Source of the DNA: Streptomyces sp. B1I3
Lineage (GTDB): Bacteria > Actinomycetota > Actinomycetes > Streptomycetales > Streptomycetaceae
Reading direction: 5' to 3'
DNA length: 64,000 nucleotides
Assembly: GCF_030816615.1 (NCBI RefSeq)
Contig: NZ_JAUSYD010000001.1
Span: forward strand, 6,532,501 to 6,596,500
The translations under genes and the position numbers were made by a program. A model generated the notes under the pieces. It saw nothing but the letters and a program-made list of their open reading frames with translations, was not told where the DNA came from and ran no database searches. Shown one piece after another: positions 8,185-20,613 of this stretch (the stretch's first letter is position 1; every line of letters starts with the position of its first letter).

Positions 8185-8544
8185 TCAGTTTCCCCAGATG
8201 TCGTAGAGCCGCACTTCGAGGACGGCCAGCACCACCGCACCCGCCGCCACGGTCACCGAACCCCAGCGGGTCCGCTCCGTCAGGGACAGGAAGCCCGCCG
8301 CGGGTACGGCCGCGAAGGAGCCGATCAGATAGGCGATGAAGATCGTCATGCCCTGGTCCGGCCGCTCGCCCCGGGCGAGTTGCACGATCCCCACCACGAG
8401 CTGGGCCAGCGCCAGCACGGAGACGACCGCCATCCCGATGAAGTGCCAGTCCTTGGTGGGCTGGTCCCGGTAGGCGGCGAGTCCGCACCAGGCGGCGAGG
8501 GCGAGCGCGGTCACGGCGACCGCGACCGTCAGGGCGTCAAGCAT
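8185..8544 (-). CDS. Hypothetical membrane protein (first gene of a two-gene operon)
   Basis: A 119-residue product with four hydrophobic segments covering almost its whole length, beginning at the N-terminus and ending in VLAVLEVRLYDIWGN. It probably works with the protein encoded two bases downstream, since both are small polytopic membrane proteins in a tight operon. No known domain is recognised. It is divergent from the methionine transporter leader region. Confidence 0.75.
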   Translation of the reverse strand: MLDALTVAVAVTALALAAWCGLAAYRDQPTKDWHFIGMAVVSVLALAQLVVGIVQLARGERPDQGMTIFIAYLIGSFAAVPAAGFLSLTERTRWGSVTVAAGAVVLAVLEVRLYDIWGN

Positions 8545-8811
8545 GAAGCGAGGGTATTACGGACCACGGGGACCACCGCGTGCGGCCCTGGCGCCGGGCC
8601 GGACCGGGGCGGCCGGGTGATCGTGGCCTTGGCCACAGCCCGCCCACGGCCGAGCCCGGTGGCCCGCCGGGCGAGTGGAGTACCTGCTTCCGTATCATCG
8701 CAGGTCACAGAGGTGGCGGGCCCGCCCGGCGGGGGCGGGCCGGCCATCCATCACTGTCCGCTATACGGACAGCCGGGCTCGGCGGGAGGTGACGTCTGTT
8801 TTACTTGGGCC
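8545..8811. other. Divergent intergenic region before the metNIQ leader
   Basis: About 270 bp without a convincing gene. It holds G+C-rich imperfect hairpins around 8715-8745 and the inverted repeat described separately at 8755-8771. I compared it by eye with the SAM-I riboswitch core and found no matching conserved elements. Confidence 0.5.
8755..8771. promoter_or_regulatory. Inverted-repeat operator upstream of the metNIQ leader
   Basis: TGTCCGCTATACGGACA is a perfect 6-bp inverted repeat (TGTCCG/CGGACA) around CTATA, about 40 bp before the leader-peptide ATG. Its position suggests the binding site of a sulfur or methionine regulator, but the protein is not identified here. Confidence 0.5.
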
Positions 8812-8898
8812 ATGACCACGACGAGCTACCGCAGCCCTGCGACCGAGGCGATCACCACGCCCGGTGCTCGTTGTATGTGTCGAATGCGCGCCTTCTGA
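8812..8898 (+). CDS. Putative Cys/Met-containing leader peptide of metNIQ
   Basis: A 28-codon reading frame starting MTTTSYRSPATEA and ending in GARCMCRMRAF before TGA. Two Cys and two Met codons lie in six residues near the end, about 220 bp before metN. Short Cys-rich leader peptides upstream of sulfur-metabolism genes are known in actinobacteria, where ribosome stalling at Cys codons controls the downstream genes. That reading fits here but is inference. A GGAGGT lies about 20 bases upstream, which is rather distant. GC-rich hairpins such as CTCGC/GCGAG follow the stop codon. Confidence 0.5.
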   Translation: MTTTSYRSPATEAITTPGARCMCRMRAF

Positions 8899-9118
8899 GG
8901 GCCCCCGCCTGAGCCTCGCGCCCCGAAGCGAGACCGAGCCCATGCCGTCCGCAGCGCACCGCGGATCGAGCCCGCCCGGCCATGTGCCGCGTCCGGCCGC
9001 CCGCCGCGCCCGGCCGTGCCGGGACTGCCACCGGTCGACCACCGAGAACAGTCTCACCAGACGAATGCCCCGTGCCCGGCGGACACCGCGCCGCGCACTC
9101 GACAGTGACGGAAACCCT

Positions 9119-10189
9119 GTGATCACCACTTCGGGCCTCACGAAGGTCTACCAGTCACGCGGCCGCGAGGTCACCGCCCTGGACGGCGTGGACCTCCACG
9201 TCCGCGAAGGAGAGGTCTACGGCGTCATCGGACAGAGCGGTGCCGGCAAGTCCTCCCTCATCCGCTGCGTCAACCTGCTCGAACGTCCCACGTCCGGCAC
9301 CGTGACGGTGGCGGGCCAGGACCTCACCGCCCTCGCCGGTCGCGGCCGGCGCGCCGGCAAGGAGCTCAGGCGGGCGCGCAGCCGCATCGGCATGGTCTTC
9401 CAGCACTTCAACCTGCTGGACTCGCGCACCGTCCGGGACAACGTCGAGCTCCCCCTGGAGATCCTCGGCGTCTCCGGACAGGCGCGTACCCGCAAGGCGC
9501 TCGAACTCCTCGACCTCGTCGGCCTGGCCGACAAGGCGAAGGCCTACCCCGGGCAGCTGTCCGGTGGCCAGAAGCAACGCGTCGGCATCGCCCGGGCCCT
9601 GGCCGGCGACCCGAAGGTGCTCCTCTCCGACGAGGCGACCTCCGCGCTCGACCCCGAGACCACCCGTTCCATCCTGCAGTTGCTGCGCGACCTCAACCAG
9701 GAACTCGGCCTCACCGTCCTGCTCATCACGCACGAGATGGACGTCGTCAAGACCGTCTGCGACTCGGCCGCCCTGATGAGGAAGGGCCGCATCGTCGAGT
9801 CGGGCACGGTCGGCACGCTGCTGGCCACCCCCGGTTCCGAACTGGCCCACGAGCTGTTCCCCGTCGGCGGAACCGCCTCCGGGCCCGACCGCACGGTCGT
9901 CGACGTCACCTTCCACGGTGAGGCCGCCGCCCGGCCGGTGATCTCGCAGCTCTCCCGTACGTACAACATCGACATCTCGATCCTGGGCGCCGCGATGGAC
10001 ACCGTCGGCGGCAAGCAGATCGGCCGGATGCGCATCGAGTTGCCCGGCCGCTTCGAGGAGAACGTCGTACCGATCGGCTTCCTGCGCGAGCAGGGCCTGC
10101 AGGCCGAGGTCGTCGACGGCGAGCCCGCCGGCACCACGGACATCCCCGCCCAGACCCCCGCTCAGCTCACCAAGGAGGTGGCGAAGTGA
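9119..10189 (+). CDS. metN: Methionine ABC transporter ATP-binding protein
   Basis: ATPase that powers methionine uptake through MetI. Walker A is GQSGAGKS (38-45), the ABC signature LSGGQKQR (147-154), Walker B VLLSDEATS (Asp171, Glu172), and the H-loop lies in LLITHEMD. The C-terminal part from about residue 268 is a NIL domain, the methionine-sensing regulatory domain of MetN, which supports D/L-methionine over other substrates. I chose GTG 9119 because MetN proteins begin with ITTSGLTKVYQ; the upstream open frame is Arg/Pro-rich and unlike protein. The stop overlaps the metI start as GTGA. 356 residues. Confidence 0.93.
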   Translation: MITTSGLTKVYQSRGREVTALDGVDLHVREGEVYGVIGQSGAGKSSLIRCVNLLERPTSGTVTVAGQDLTALAGRGRRAGKELRRARSRIGMVFQHFNLLDSRTVRDNVELPLEILGVSGQARTRKALELLDLVGLADKAKAYPGQLSGGQKQRVGIARALAGDPKVLLSDEATSALDPETTRSILQLLRDLNQELGLTVLLITHEMDVVKTVCDSAALMRKGRIVESGTVGTLLATPGSELAHELFPVGGTASGPDRTVVDVTFHGEAAARPVISQLSRTYNIDISILGAAMDTVGGKQIGRMRIELPGRFEENVVPIGFLREQGLQAEVVDGEPAGTTDIPAQTPAQLTKEVAK

Positions 10190-10857
10190 CCTGGTCCGAA
10201 ATGCAGCCACTGCTCACGCAGGGAACCATCGACACCCTCTACATGGTGCTCTGGTCCACGCTCGTCACCGTCGTCGGCGGTCTGCCGCTCGGCATACTGC
10301 TCGTCCTCACCGACAAGGGCGGCCTGCTGCAGAACACCGCGGTGAACAAGGTCGTCGGCGTGATCGTGAACATCGGCCGTTCCCTGCCCTTCATCATCCT
10401 GCTGATCGCCCTGATCCCCTTCACCACGTGGGTCGTCGGCACCTTCATCGGCCCGTCCGCGATGATCGTGCCGCTCGCCGTCGGGGCCATCCCCTTCTTC
10501 GCGCGGCTCGTCGAGACGGCGGTGCGCGAGGTCGACCACGGCCTCGTCGAGGCGGTCCAGTCGATGGGCGGCTCCATCCCCACGATCGTCCGCAAGGTCC
10601 TCCTGCCGCAGGCCCTCCCCTCGCTCGTCTCGGGCGTCACCACCACCGTCATCGTGCTCATCGGCTATTCGGCGATGGCCGGCGCGGTCGGCGGCGAAGG
10701 GCTCGGCTCCAAGGCCGTCACCTACGGATTCCAGCGCTTCGACAACCAGTTCATGCTCATCACCGTCGCGCTCCTGATCCTCATCGTGACCGTGATCCAG
10801 CTGATCGGCGACGGGGCCGTACGCCTGCTGGCCCGCCGGGGCCGCACCACCTCCTGA
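10186..10857 (+). CDS. metI: Methionine ABC transporter permease
   Basis: Membrane channel subunit of the methionine importer, 223 residues with about five membrane helices, the usual MetI size. The coupling-helix motif follows the pattern EVDHGLVEAVQSMGGS-P with the conserved Gly, facing MetN. It starts with GTG overlapping the metN stop and is followed 71 bp later by the lipoprotein gene, giving the standard N-I-Q order. Confidence 0.93.
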   Translation: MTWSEMQPLLTQGTIDTLYMVLWSTLVTVVGGLPLGILLVLTDKGGLLQNTAVNKVVGVIVNIGRSLPFIILLIALIPFTTWVVGTFIGPSAMIVPLAVGAIPFFARLVETAVREVDHGLVEAVQSMGGSIPTIVRKVLLPQALPSLVSGVTTTVIVLIGYSAMAGAVGGEGLGSKAVTYGFQRFDNQFMLITVALLILIVTVIQLIGDGAVRLLARRGRTTS

Positions 10858-10928
10858 CCTCATCGCCCCATGAAGCCCGAACTCCTTGTCGGGCGCACCA
10901 CCGTCACCACCGGAAAGAGGCACTCTTC

Positions 10929-11795
10929 GTGCGCAAGAACATCAAGATCACCGCTGCAGCAGCCGCCACCGCCGCCCTCGCACTGGGCCTCAGCGCCTGC
11001 GGTACGGACTCCGACCCCGCCGCCAAGGGCGAGACCGGCGCGAACGCCGACACCTCCAAGGCCCTCGTCGTCGCCGCGTCCCCGACCCCCCACGCCGACA
11101 TCCTCGGCTACGTCAAGAAGAACCTGGCGGAGAAGGCCGGCCTCAAGCTGGAGGTGAAGGAGTTCACGGACTACGTCCTGCCGAACACCGCCACCGAGAA
11201 CGGCCAGGTCGACGCCAACTTCTTCCAGCACAAGCCCTACCTGGACGACTTCAACAAGAAGAACGGGACGCACATCGTCCCGGTCGTCGACGTCCACCTC
11301 GAGCCCCTCGGCCTCTACTCCAACAAGGTCAAGGACCTCAAGGACATCAAGGCCGGCCAGACCGTCGCGGTCCCGAACGACACCACCAACGAGGGCCGCG
11401 CGCTCCAGCTGCTCGCCGAGAACGGGCTCATCACCGTCAAGGACGGCGTCGGCACCAACGCCAAGCTCAGCGACATCACGGACAAGAAGGGCCTGGAGTT
11501 CAAGGAGATCGAGGCCGCGACCGTGCCGCGCGCCCTGGACGACGTGGACGCCGCCGTCATCAACGGCAACTACGCCATCCAGGCCGATCTCCAGCCGGGC
11601 AAGGACTCCCTGGTGCTGGAGAAGGCCGAGGGCAACCCGTACGCCAACCTCCTGGCCGTCAAGGAGGGCAACGAGGACGACCCCCGGGTGCAGAAGCTCG
11701 CGAAGCTCCTGAACTCCGACGAGGTCAAGAAGTTCATCGAGGACACGTACAAGGGCTCGATCATCCCCGCCTTCGGGGCGCCCGCCGCGTCCTGA
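10929..11795 (+). CDS. metQ: Methionine-binding lipoprotein
   Basis: Substrate-binding lipoprotein of the NlpA/MetQ family, 288 residues, anchored outside the membrane. The signal peptide ends in a lipobox LSAC with Cys24. The mature part carries family features such as ASPTPHADIL, NFFQHKPYLDDFN and AVPNDTTNEGRALQLL, which line the methionine pocket in this family. A GTG start is used, with AAAGAGG nine bases before it. A strong hairpin follows the gene. Confidence 0.93.
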   Translation: MRKNIKITAAAAATAALALGLSACGTDSDPAAKGETGANADTSKALVVAASPTPHADILGYVKKNLAEKAGLKLEVKEFTDYVLPNTATENGQVDANFFQHKPYLDDFNKKNGTHIVPVVDVHLEPLGLYSNKVKDLKDIKAGQTVAVPNDTTNEGRALQLLAENGLITVKDGVGTNAKLSDITDKKGLEFKEIEAATVPRALDDVDAAVINGNYAIQADLQPGKDSLVLEKAEGNPYANLLAVKEGNEDDPRVQKLAKLLNSDEVKKFIEDTYKGSIIPAFGAPAAS

Positions 11796-11819
11796 CCCCG
11801 GGCACCACTCGCCCCTCGG

Positions 11820-11851
11820 GCCCCGCACACCCCCGGCAGGGTGTGCGGGGC
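11820..11851 (+). terminator. Terminator of metNIQ
   Basis: Arms 11820-11832 and 11839-11851 are perfectly complementary (13 bp, GCCCCGCACACCC) with a 6-nt loop, 25 bp after the metQ stop. Confidence 0.8.
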
Positions 11852-11935
11852 TCCGCCGTGCGGACCCGGCCATGCGCATCGACGTCCCGATGCTGCATGC
11901 TGTGTCTTCACACGGTCTTCGGCATGGAGCTGCGC

Positions 11936-12583
11936 ATGACTACCACCTTCCCGTCCATCTCCATCAGCACGGACAGGTTGGTGCTGCGCCCCTTCGACAT
12001 GGCGGACGTCCCGGCGTACATCGAGATGATGAACGACGAACTCGTCACCGCCTGGATCGACGGACCGCACCCCTACACCCAGGTCGACGCCGAACGGTGG
12101 GTCCGCAGGATCGCCCCCGCCGAGCGCACCCAGGGCCACGGCATCGTCTTGGCCGTCACCGAGTTCCTCACCCAGCGCCTCGTCGGATCCGTCCGGCTCC
12201 TCAACACCGACTGGCGCACCCTGGCGACCGAGGTCCGCTACATCACCGCCCCCTGGGCGCGCGGTGAGGGGTACGCCACCGAGTCCGTGCTGGCGCTCGC
12301 CGAGTGGCTCTTCCGCGACCAGGCCTTCGAGCGCATCGAGCTGCGCACCCCCGCCGACAACACCGCCTCCCAGCAGGTCGCCCAGAAAGTCGGCTGCATC
12401 AGCGAGGGAGTCCTGCGCAACGCCCGGATAGCGCGGACCCGGACCGAGAACGGCACGGACGGCGGCTGGACCGACATCAGGACCGACCTCATCGTCTGGG
12501 GACTCCTGCCCGAGGACCTGGAAGGCGTCGCCGAGCAGCTGGCCGACGCGGGCGGGTACGGAACCTACAGCGACTGGGACTGA
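11936..12583 (+). CDS. GNAT family N-acetyltransferase (RimJ/RimL-like)
   Basis: A 215-residue acetyltransferase of the RimJ/RimL branch, recognisable from the N-terminal TDRLVLRPFDMADVPAYIEMMND and the acetyl-CoA loop YITAPWARGEGYATE. The C-terminal IELRTPADNTASQQVAQKVG is the typical motif B, and it ends with an acidic tail. Family members acetylate ribosomal-protein N-termini or small molecules; the substrate here is unknown. ATG 11936 follows a GGAG by five bases; an ATG four codons earlier is possible. Confidence 0.87.
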   Translation: MTTTFPSISISTDRLVLRPFDMADVPAYIEMMNDELVTAWIDGPHPYTQVDAERWVRRIAPAERTQGHGIVLAVTEFLTQRLVGSVRLLNTDWRTLATEVRYITAPWARGEGYATESVLALAEWLFRDQAFERIELRTPADNTASQQVAQKVGCISEGVLRNARIARTRTENGTDGGWTDIRTDLIVWGLLPEDLEGVAEQLADAGGYGTYSDWD

Positions 12584-12873
12584 CGCCCTCCCGGCCTCCG
12601 GCCCCCTGTCCGTACCGCGCAGGGCCCGCAATCCCCGCGCGCGCCCACCTCGGCGCGTCACCGCCGACACCCGTGGCGCCGCCACCGACCCCCTCCCGCG
12701 CCCTGCGGTGCACGGCACGGACGACGCTCCCCACGTCCCGTCCCGTCCCGTCCGGACTGAACACCCTCCGGGCAGCCGCCGGTCGGACGCCGGTACGGAC
12801 CGGATACGCTCACCCTTGCTCCGCCACGCCGGCGCAGAGCCCCCGCCTGCGACACCCCTGGAGACTGACGACG
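12584..12873. other. Intergenic region before cobL
   Basis: About 290 bp, G+C-rich and without a gene I can support. It contains a short CGTCC tandem run near 12740 and a TACGCT-like -10 near 12805. No cobalamin-riboswitch core was recognised by eye. Confidence 0.4.
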
Positions 12874-14112
12874 ATGGCCGACCGGGTCACGGTGATCGGC
12901 TGGGACGGCTCGCCACTGACCAGAGCGGCCACGGCCGCGCTCTCGGCCGCCACGCTCGTCGCCGGAGCCGCCCACCACCTCGCTCTCCCCGAGATCCCGG
13001 AGCGCGCCGAACGCATCCGCCTCGGCAGCGTCGACCTGGCCGCCCGCAGGATCGCCGGCCACCGCGGCAGCCCCGTGGTCCTCGCCGACGGCGATCCCGG
13101 CCTCTTCGGCGTCGTGCGCACCCTGCGCGCACCCGAACACGGCCTCGAGGTCGAGGTCGTCCCCGCCGTCTCCTCCGTCGCCACGGCCTTCGCCCGCGCC
13201 GGCATGCCGTGGGACGACGCCCAGATAGTCGTCGCGCACCCCCGCACCCTGCGCCGCGCGGTCAACGTGTGCCGCGCGCACCACAAGGTCGCCGTGCTCA
13301 CCTCGCCGGGTGCAGGTCCCGCCGAACTCGCCCTGCTCCTCGAGGGCGTTCACCGCACCTTCGTGATCTGCGAGGAGCTGGGCACCGAGCGGGAACGCGT
13401 CACCGTCCTCACCTCCGACAAGGTCGCCGACCACGCCTGGCGCGACCCCAACGTCGTGATCGTCATCGGCAGCGGCCCCGAAACGTCCACCGGTGCCTGG
13501 ATCGGCGGCCGCCGGCCCGACGGCGCCCGGGGGATCCGCGGCTGGGCGCTGCCCGCGGCGGCCTACGGCGCACCCGCCGCCTCCCGGGGCCCCGACGAGC
13601 AGGGCGAGGGCGAGTCGCCCGGCCTGCGCGCCGCCCAACTGGCCCGCCTCGGCCCGCGCACCGGTGACCTCCTCTGGGACATCGGGGCGGGCAGCGGCGC
13701 CCTCGCGGTGGAGGCGGCCCGCTTCGGCGCTGCGGTACTGGCCGTCGACAGTGATCCGGACGCCTGTGCGCGTACGGCGGCGGCGGCCCGCGCCTTCGAG
13801 GTACCCGTCCAGGTCGTCCAGGGCCGGGCACCGCACGTACTGGAACGCCTGCCCGAGCCGGACGTCGTGCGCATCGGCGGCGGGGGCGTCCCCGTCGTCA
13901 TCGCGGTCGCCGACCGGCGGCCGGAACGTATCGTCACGCACGCCTCGAACCGGGACGAGGCCGAGGCCCTCGGCGCGGCGCTCGCGGAGAACGGCTACAC
14001 CGTCGAGTGCTCGCTGCTCCAGTCCGTCGAACTGGACACCTCCGCCTGGACCGAGCGCGAACGCTCCGTCGTCTTCCTGCTCTCCGCCCTGCGTTCCGAC
14101 CTCGCCCCCTGA
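12874..14112 (+). CDS. cobL: Precorrin-6Y C5,15-methyltransferase (decarboxylating)
   Basis: Bifunctional enzyme of aerobic cobalamin synthesis that methylates precorrin-6Y at C5 and C15 and removes a carboxyl group to give precorrin-8X. 412 residues, the expected size for the fused enzyme. The N-terminal half is a CbiE-type tetrapyrrole methylase (VTVIGWDGSPL, VVLADGDPGLFG, VVPAVSSVATAFAR), and the C-terminal half is a CbiT-type Rossmann methyltransferase with the SAM loop DIGAGSGAL near residue 268. The ATG is preceded by GGAG at a long spacing of about 13. It lies next to other corrinoid genes, but the rest of the pathway is not in this window. Confidence 0.93.
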   Translation: MADRVTVIGWDGSPLTRAATAALSAATLVAGAAHHLALPEIPERAERIRLGSVDLAARRIAGHRGSPVVLADGDPGLFGVVRTLRAPEHGLEVEVVPAVSSVATAFARAGMPWDDAQIVVAHPRTLRRAVNVCRAHHKVAVLTSPGAGPAELALLLEGVHRTFVICEELGTERERVTVLTSDKVADHAWRDPNVVIVIGSGPETSTGAWIGGRRPDGARGIRGWALPAAAYGAPAASRGPDEQGEGESPGLRAAQLARLGPRTGDLLWDIGAGSGALAVEAARFGAAVLAVDSDPDACARTAAAARAFEVPVQVVQGRAPHVLERLPEPDVVRIGGGGVPVVIAVADRRPERIVTHASNRDEAEALGAALAENGYTVECSLLQSVELDTSAWTERERSVVFLLSALRSDLAP

Positions 14113-14444
14113 GCCGCCCCGGCCGGGCGCGAGGTAGGCTGACCGATTGTTGTACCGCACCCGGCCGTTCGACGGTTCGTTCGTCAATGTCCGGAAAAGT
14201 GGACCGTTTTGGTCCGCGATGTGGTACGGCATCACCGGGGGACGCGCAACGTGGCGCAGTCCACAGCGAGCCGTGGCAGAACTGTCTTCCGCGGCGGCGA
14301 ACGACCGCGAGAATGTATACCTCCCGCGCGCGTTTCGTGCCGCGCGGCGAGCCCGCTCGTTCTAGTTGACGAGCACCGGCGTGCCGTGGTTCGGGCATCC
14401 CGGCGAAGGGCCGAAGGAGCACTGACGATGGGCGAGGGGTACGC
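14113..14444. other. Intergenic region before the bluB-cobT fusion
   Basis: About 330 bp of lower G+C than its surroundings. It probably contains the promoter of the downstream gene; no unambiguous -35/-10 pair and no cobalamin-riboswitch elements are seen. A tiny frame (ATG at 14428, seven codons) ends in a TGA overlapping the next start as ATGA, and might be coincidence. Confidence 0.4.
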
Positions 14445-18113
<3,669 letters not shown>

Positions 18114-18155
18114 CAGGGCGGGGCGCTCCGAGCCGGTCCGACGGCCCGGAGCTCC

Positions 18156-18195
18156 GGCCCGGCCACCGTGCCCCCGGATCCGCGGTGGCCGGGCC
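18156..18195 (+). terminator. Terminator after the bluB-cobT fusion
   Basis: GGCCCGGCCACCG at 18156-18168 pairs perfectly with 18183-18195 (13 bp, 14-nt loop), separating this gene from cobA. Confidence 0.7.
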
Positions 18196-18371
18196 CTCAC
18201 GGCCCGACGCCCCCGCGACACCACCCCGTATCGTGGTCCCACCCGCACAGCCCCGGCACACTCCGCGCCGCCGCCGCCCCACCCGCCCGCATCGCCCAGC
18301 GCAGTCCCCGCCGCTCCACCGCCGCAGCGGCCCGCAGCACACCGCACCCTGCACGAGGAGCACGCACGACC

Positions 18372-19625
18372 ATGGCCGAGCACGACGAGCACCCCGCCTA
18401 CCCCGTCGGACTGCGCCTCAACGGGCGCCGCGTCGTCGTCGTCGGCGGCGGCCAGGTCGCGCAGCGCAGGCTGCCCGCCCTCATCGCGGCCGGAGCCGAC
18501 ATCACCCTCGTCTCCCCGTCCGCGACCGCGTCCGTCGAGGCGATGGCCGACACCGGCGAGATCCGCTGGGAGCGTCGCAGGTACGAGGAGGGGGACCTCG
18601 CCGACACCTGGTACGCACTCGTCGCGTCCTCGGACCCCGCCGCCAACGACGCCGCGTCCGCCGAGGCGGAGCGCACCCGCACCTGGTGCGTCCGTAGCGA
18701 CGACGCGGAGGCGGCGACCGCCTGGACGCCGGCCACCGGCCGCAGCGAGGGCATCACGGTGGCCGTCCTCACCACCACGTCCGAGGGCCGCGACCCCCGG
18801 CACTCCGCCGCCGTCCGCGACGCCATCGTGGAGGGCCTGCGCGACGGAACCCTCGCCGCGCCGCACCACCGCACCCGCGCCCCCGGCGTGGCCCTGGTGG
18901 GCGGCGGCCCGGGTGACCCCGACCTGATCACGGTCCGCGGCCGTCGTCTCCTCGCCGAGGCCGACGTGGTCATCGCGGACCGGCTCGGCCCCCGCGACCT
19001 GCTCGACGAGCTCCCGCCGCACGTCGAGGTGATCGACGCCGCGAAGATCCCCTACGGCCGTTACATGGCGCAGGAGGCGATCAACCAGGCACTGATCGAC
19101 CACGCGAAGGCCGGAAAGTCCGTCGTGCGGCTCAAGGGCGGCGACCCGTTCGTCTTCGGGCGGGGAATGGAGGAGGCCCAGGCCCTGGCCGCAGAGGGCA
19201 TCGCCTGCACGGTCGTCCCCGGCATCTCCAGCTCGATCTCCGTGCCGGGCGCGGCCGGGATCCCCGTCACCCACCGGGGTGTCGCCCACGAGTTCACCGT
19301 GGTCAGCGGCCACGTGGCGCCCGACGACCCGCGTTCGCTGGTCGACTGGGCGGCCCTGGCGCAGCTGCGCGGCACGCTCGTCCTCCTGATGGCCGTCGAC
19401 AAGATCGGCGCCATCGCCGACGCGCTCATCGCCCACGGGAAGTCCCCGCAGACCCCCGTGGCCCTGGTCCAGGAGGGCACCACGGCCGCGCAGCGCAGGG
19501 TGGACGCGACGCTCGGGACCGTCGGGGAACGGGTGGTCGCCGAAGAGGTGCGCCCCCCGGCCGTCATCGTCATCGGCGACGTCGTCGCCGTCGGCCAGGA
19601 GGCCCCCCGGCCTTCCACCCACTAG
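18372..19625 (+). CDS. cobA: Uroporphyrinogen-III C-methyltransferase with siroheme-synthase N-domain
   Basis: Makes precorrin-2, the branch point to siroheme and cobalamin, by two SAM-dependent methylations of uroporphyrinogen III. 417 residues. Residues 1 to about 160 resemble the NAD-dependent precorrin-2 dehydrogenase/ferrochelatase part of CysG (VVVVGGGQVAQRRLPALIAAG, VASSDPAANDA), and from about 173 a complete SUMT domain follows (LVGGGPGDPDLIT, RLKGGDPFVFGRG, PGISSSISVPGAAGIPVTHRG). Whether the N-domain still oxidises precorrin-2 cannot be told; its ATDD-type motif is altered to ASSD. A cysG-like name would also be defensible. Confidence 0.9.
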   Translation: MAEHDEHPAYPVGLRLNGRRVVVVGGGQVAQRRLPALIAAGADITLVSPSATASVEAMADTGEIRWERRRYEEGDLADTWYALVASSDPAANDAASAEAERTRTWCVRSDDAEAATAWTPATGRSEGITVAVLTTTSEGRDPRHSAAVRDAIVEGLRDGTLAAPHHRTRAPGVALVGGGPGDPDLITVRGRRLLAEADVVIADRLGPRDLLDELPPHVEVIDAAKIPYGRYMAQEAINQALIDHAKAGKSVVRLKGGDPFVFGRGMEEAQALAAEGIACTVVPGISSSISVPGAAGIPVTHRGVAHEFTVVSGHVAPDDPRSLVDWAALAQLRGTLVLLMAVDKIGAIADALIAHGKSPQTPVALVQEGTTAAQRRVDATLGTVGERVVAEEVRPPAVIVIGDVVAVGQEAPRPSTH

Positions 19626-19706
19626 CGGCACAGCCGCTCCACGCATCCGGTGGCCCCGGCTCCGGCCGGGCCCCGGCACCCACACCGGACAAGGCAGCAT
19701 CACCCC

Positions 19707-20531
19707 GTGGCTGAACTCACCACCGTCACCGACCCCGACGACCCGCGCCTGAGCGACTACACCGGCCTCACAGACGTCGAGCTACGGCGCCGGCGGGAAC
19801 CCGCGGAGGGCCTCTTCATCGCCGAAGGCGAGAAGGTGATCAGACGCGCCCTCGACGCCGGGTACGCGATGCGGTCCATGCTGCTCTCCGCCAAGTGGGT
19901 CGACGTCATGCGCGACGTGATCGACGAGACCCCTGCCCCGGTGTACGCGGTCGCACCCGAGCTCGCCGAGCGCGTCACCGGCTACCACGTGCACCGCGGC
20001 GCCCTGGCCTCCATGCAGCGCGCCCCCCTGCAGGGCGCCGGCGCCCTGCTGGCCCCGGAGTCGGGGGACGTCCGCCGGGTGGCCGTCTTCGAGGACATCG
20101 TCGACCACGCCAACCTCGGAGCCGCCTTCCGCAACGCCGCCGCACTGGGCGTCGACGCCGTCCTGCTCACCCCCCGCTGCGCCGACCCGCTGTACCGCCG
20201 TGCGGTCAAGGTGTCGATGGGATCCGTCTTCCACGTCCCGTGGACCCGGCTGGAGTCATGGCCCGCGGACCTCGGCCTGCTGCGGGCGGCGGGCTTCACG
20301 ACCGCCGCGCTCTGCCTCGGCGAGCGGTCGATCACCCTGGACGAACTCGTCGCGCGCGGGTACGGGAAGCTGGCCCTGATCTTCGGCACCGAGGGCGACG
20401 GGCTCACGCCGCAGGCGCTTGGCGCGGCCGACTGCCACGTCCGTATCCCCATGGACGCCGGCGTCGACTCGCTCAACGTCGCCGCGGCCTCCGCCGTCGC
20501 CTTCTACGCCACGCGGGTCCGGCCGGCCTGA
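19707..20531 (+). CDS. SpoU/TrmH family RNA 2'-O-methyltransferase
   Basis: SAM-dependent methyltransferase of the SPOUT superfamily acting on tRNA or rRNA ribose. 274 residues: an N-terminal substrate-binding domain (GLFIAEGEKVIRRALDAG) and a C-terminal knotted domain with the three SpoU motifs, HANLGAAFRNAAALGVDAVLL, LIFGTEGDGL and SLNVAAASAVAFY. A GTG start preceded by AAGG is used. The target nucleotide is not predictable. It runs convergent to a protein kinase gene. Confidence 0.88.
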   Translation: MAELTTVTDPDDPRLSDYTGLTDVELRRRREPAEGLFIAEGEKVIRRALDAGYAMRSMLLSAKWVDVMRDVIDETPAPVYAVAPELAERVTGYHVHRGALASMQRAPLQGAGALLAPESGDVRRVAVFEDIVDHANLGAAFRNAAALGVDAVLLTPRCADPLYRRAVKVSMGSVFHVPWTRLESWPADLGLLRAAGFTTAALCLGERSITLDELVARGYGKLALIFGTEGDGLTPQALGAADCHVRIPMDAGVDSLNVAAASAVAFYATRVRPA

Positions 20532-20613
20532 CCGTGCGGGACCCGGCCGGAGCCGGGGACGACCTGGCCGGGCAGGCCCGCTCCCGAGCCGGGCAGCACC
20601 GGCCCGGTGTGCG

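Noticed and set aside
8545..8811. Possible SAM-I riboswitch before metNIQ
   Set aside because: The region has GC hairpins but not the conserved P1-P4 core sequence; the leader peptide and operator explain the region better.
14113..14444. Possible cobalamin riboswitch before the cobalamin genes
   Set aside because: Looked for the conserved B12-box and core elements by eye in this interval and in 12584-12873 and found none. A covariance-model search would settle it.
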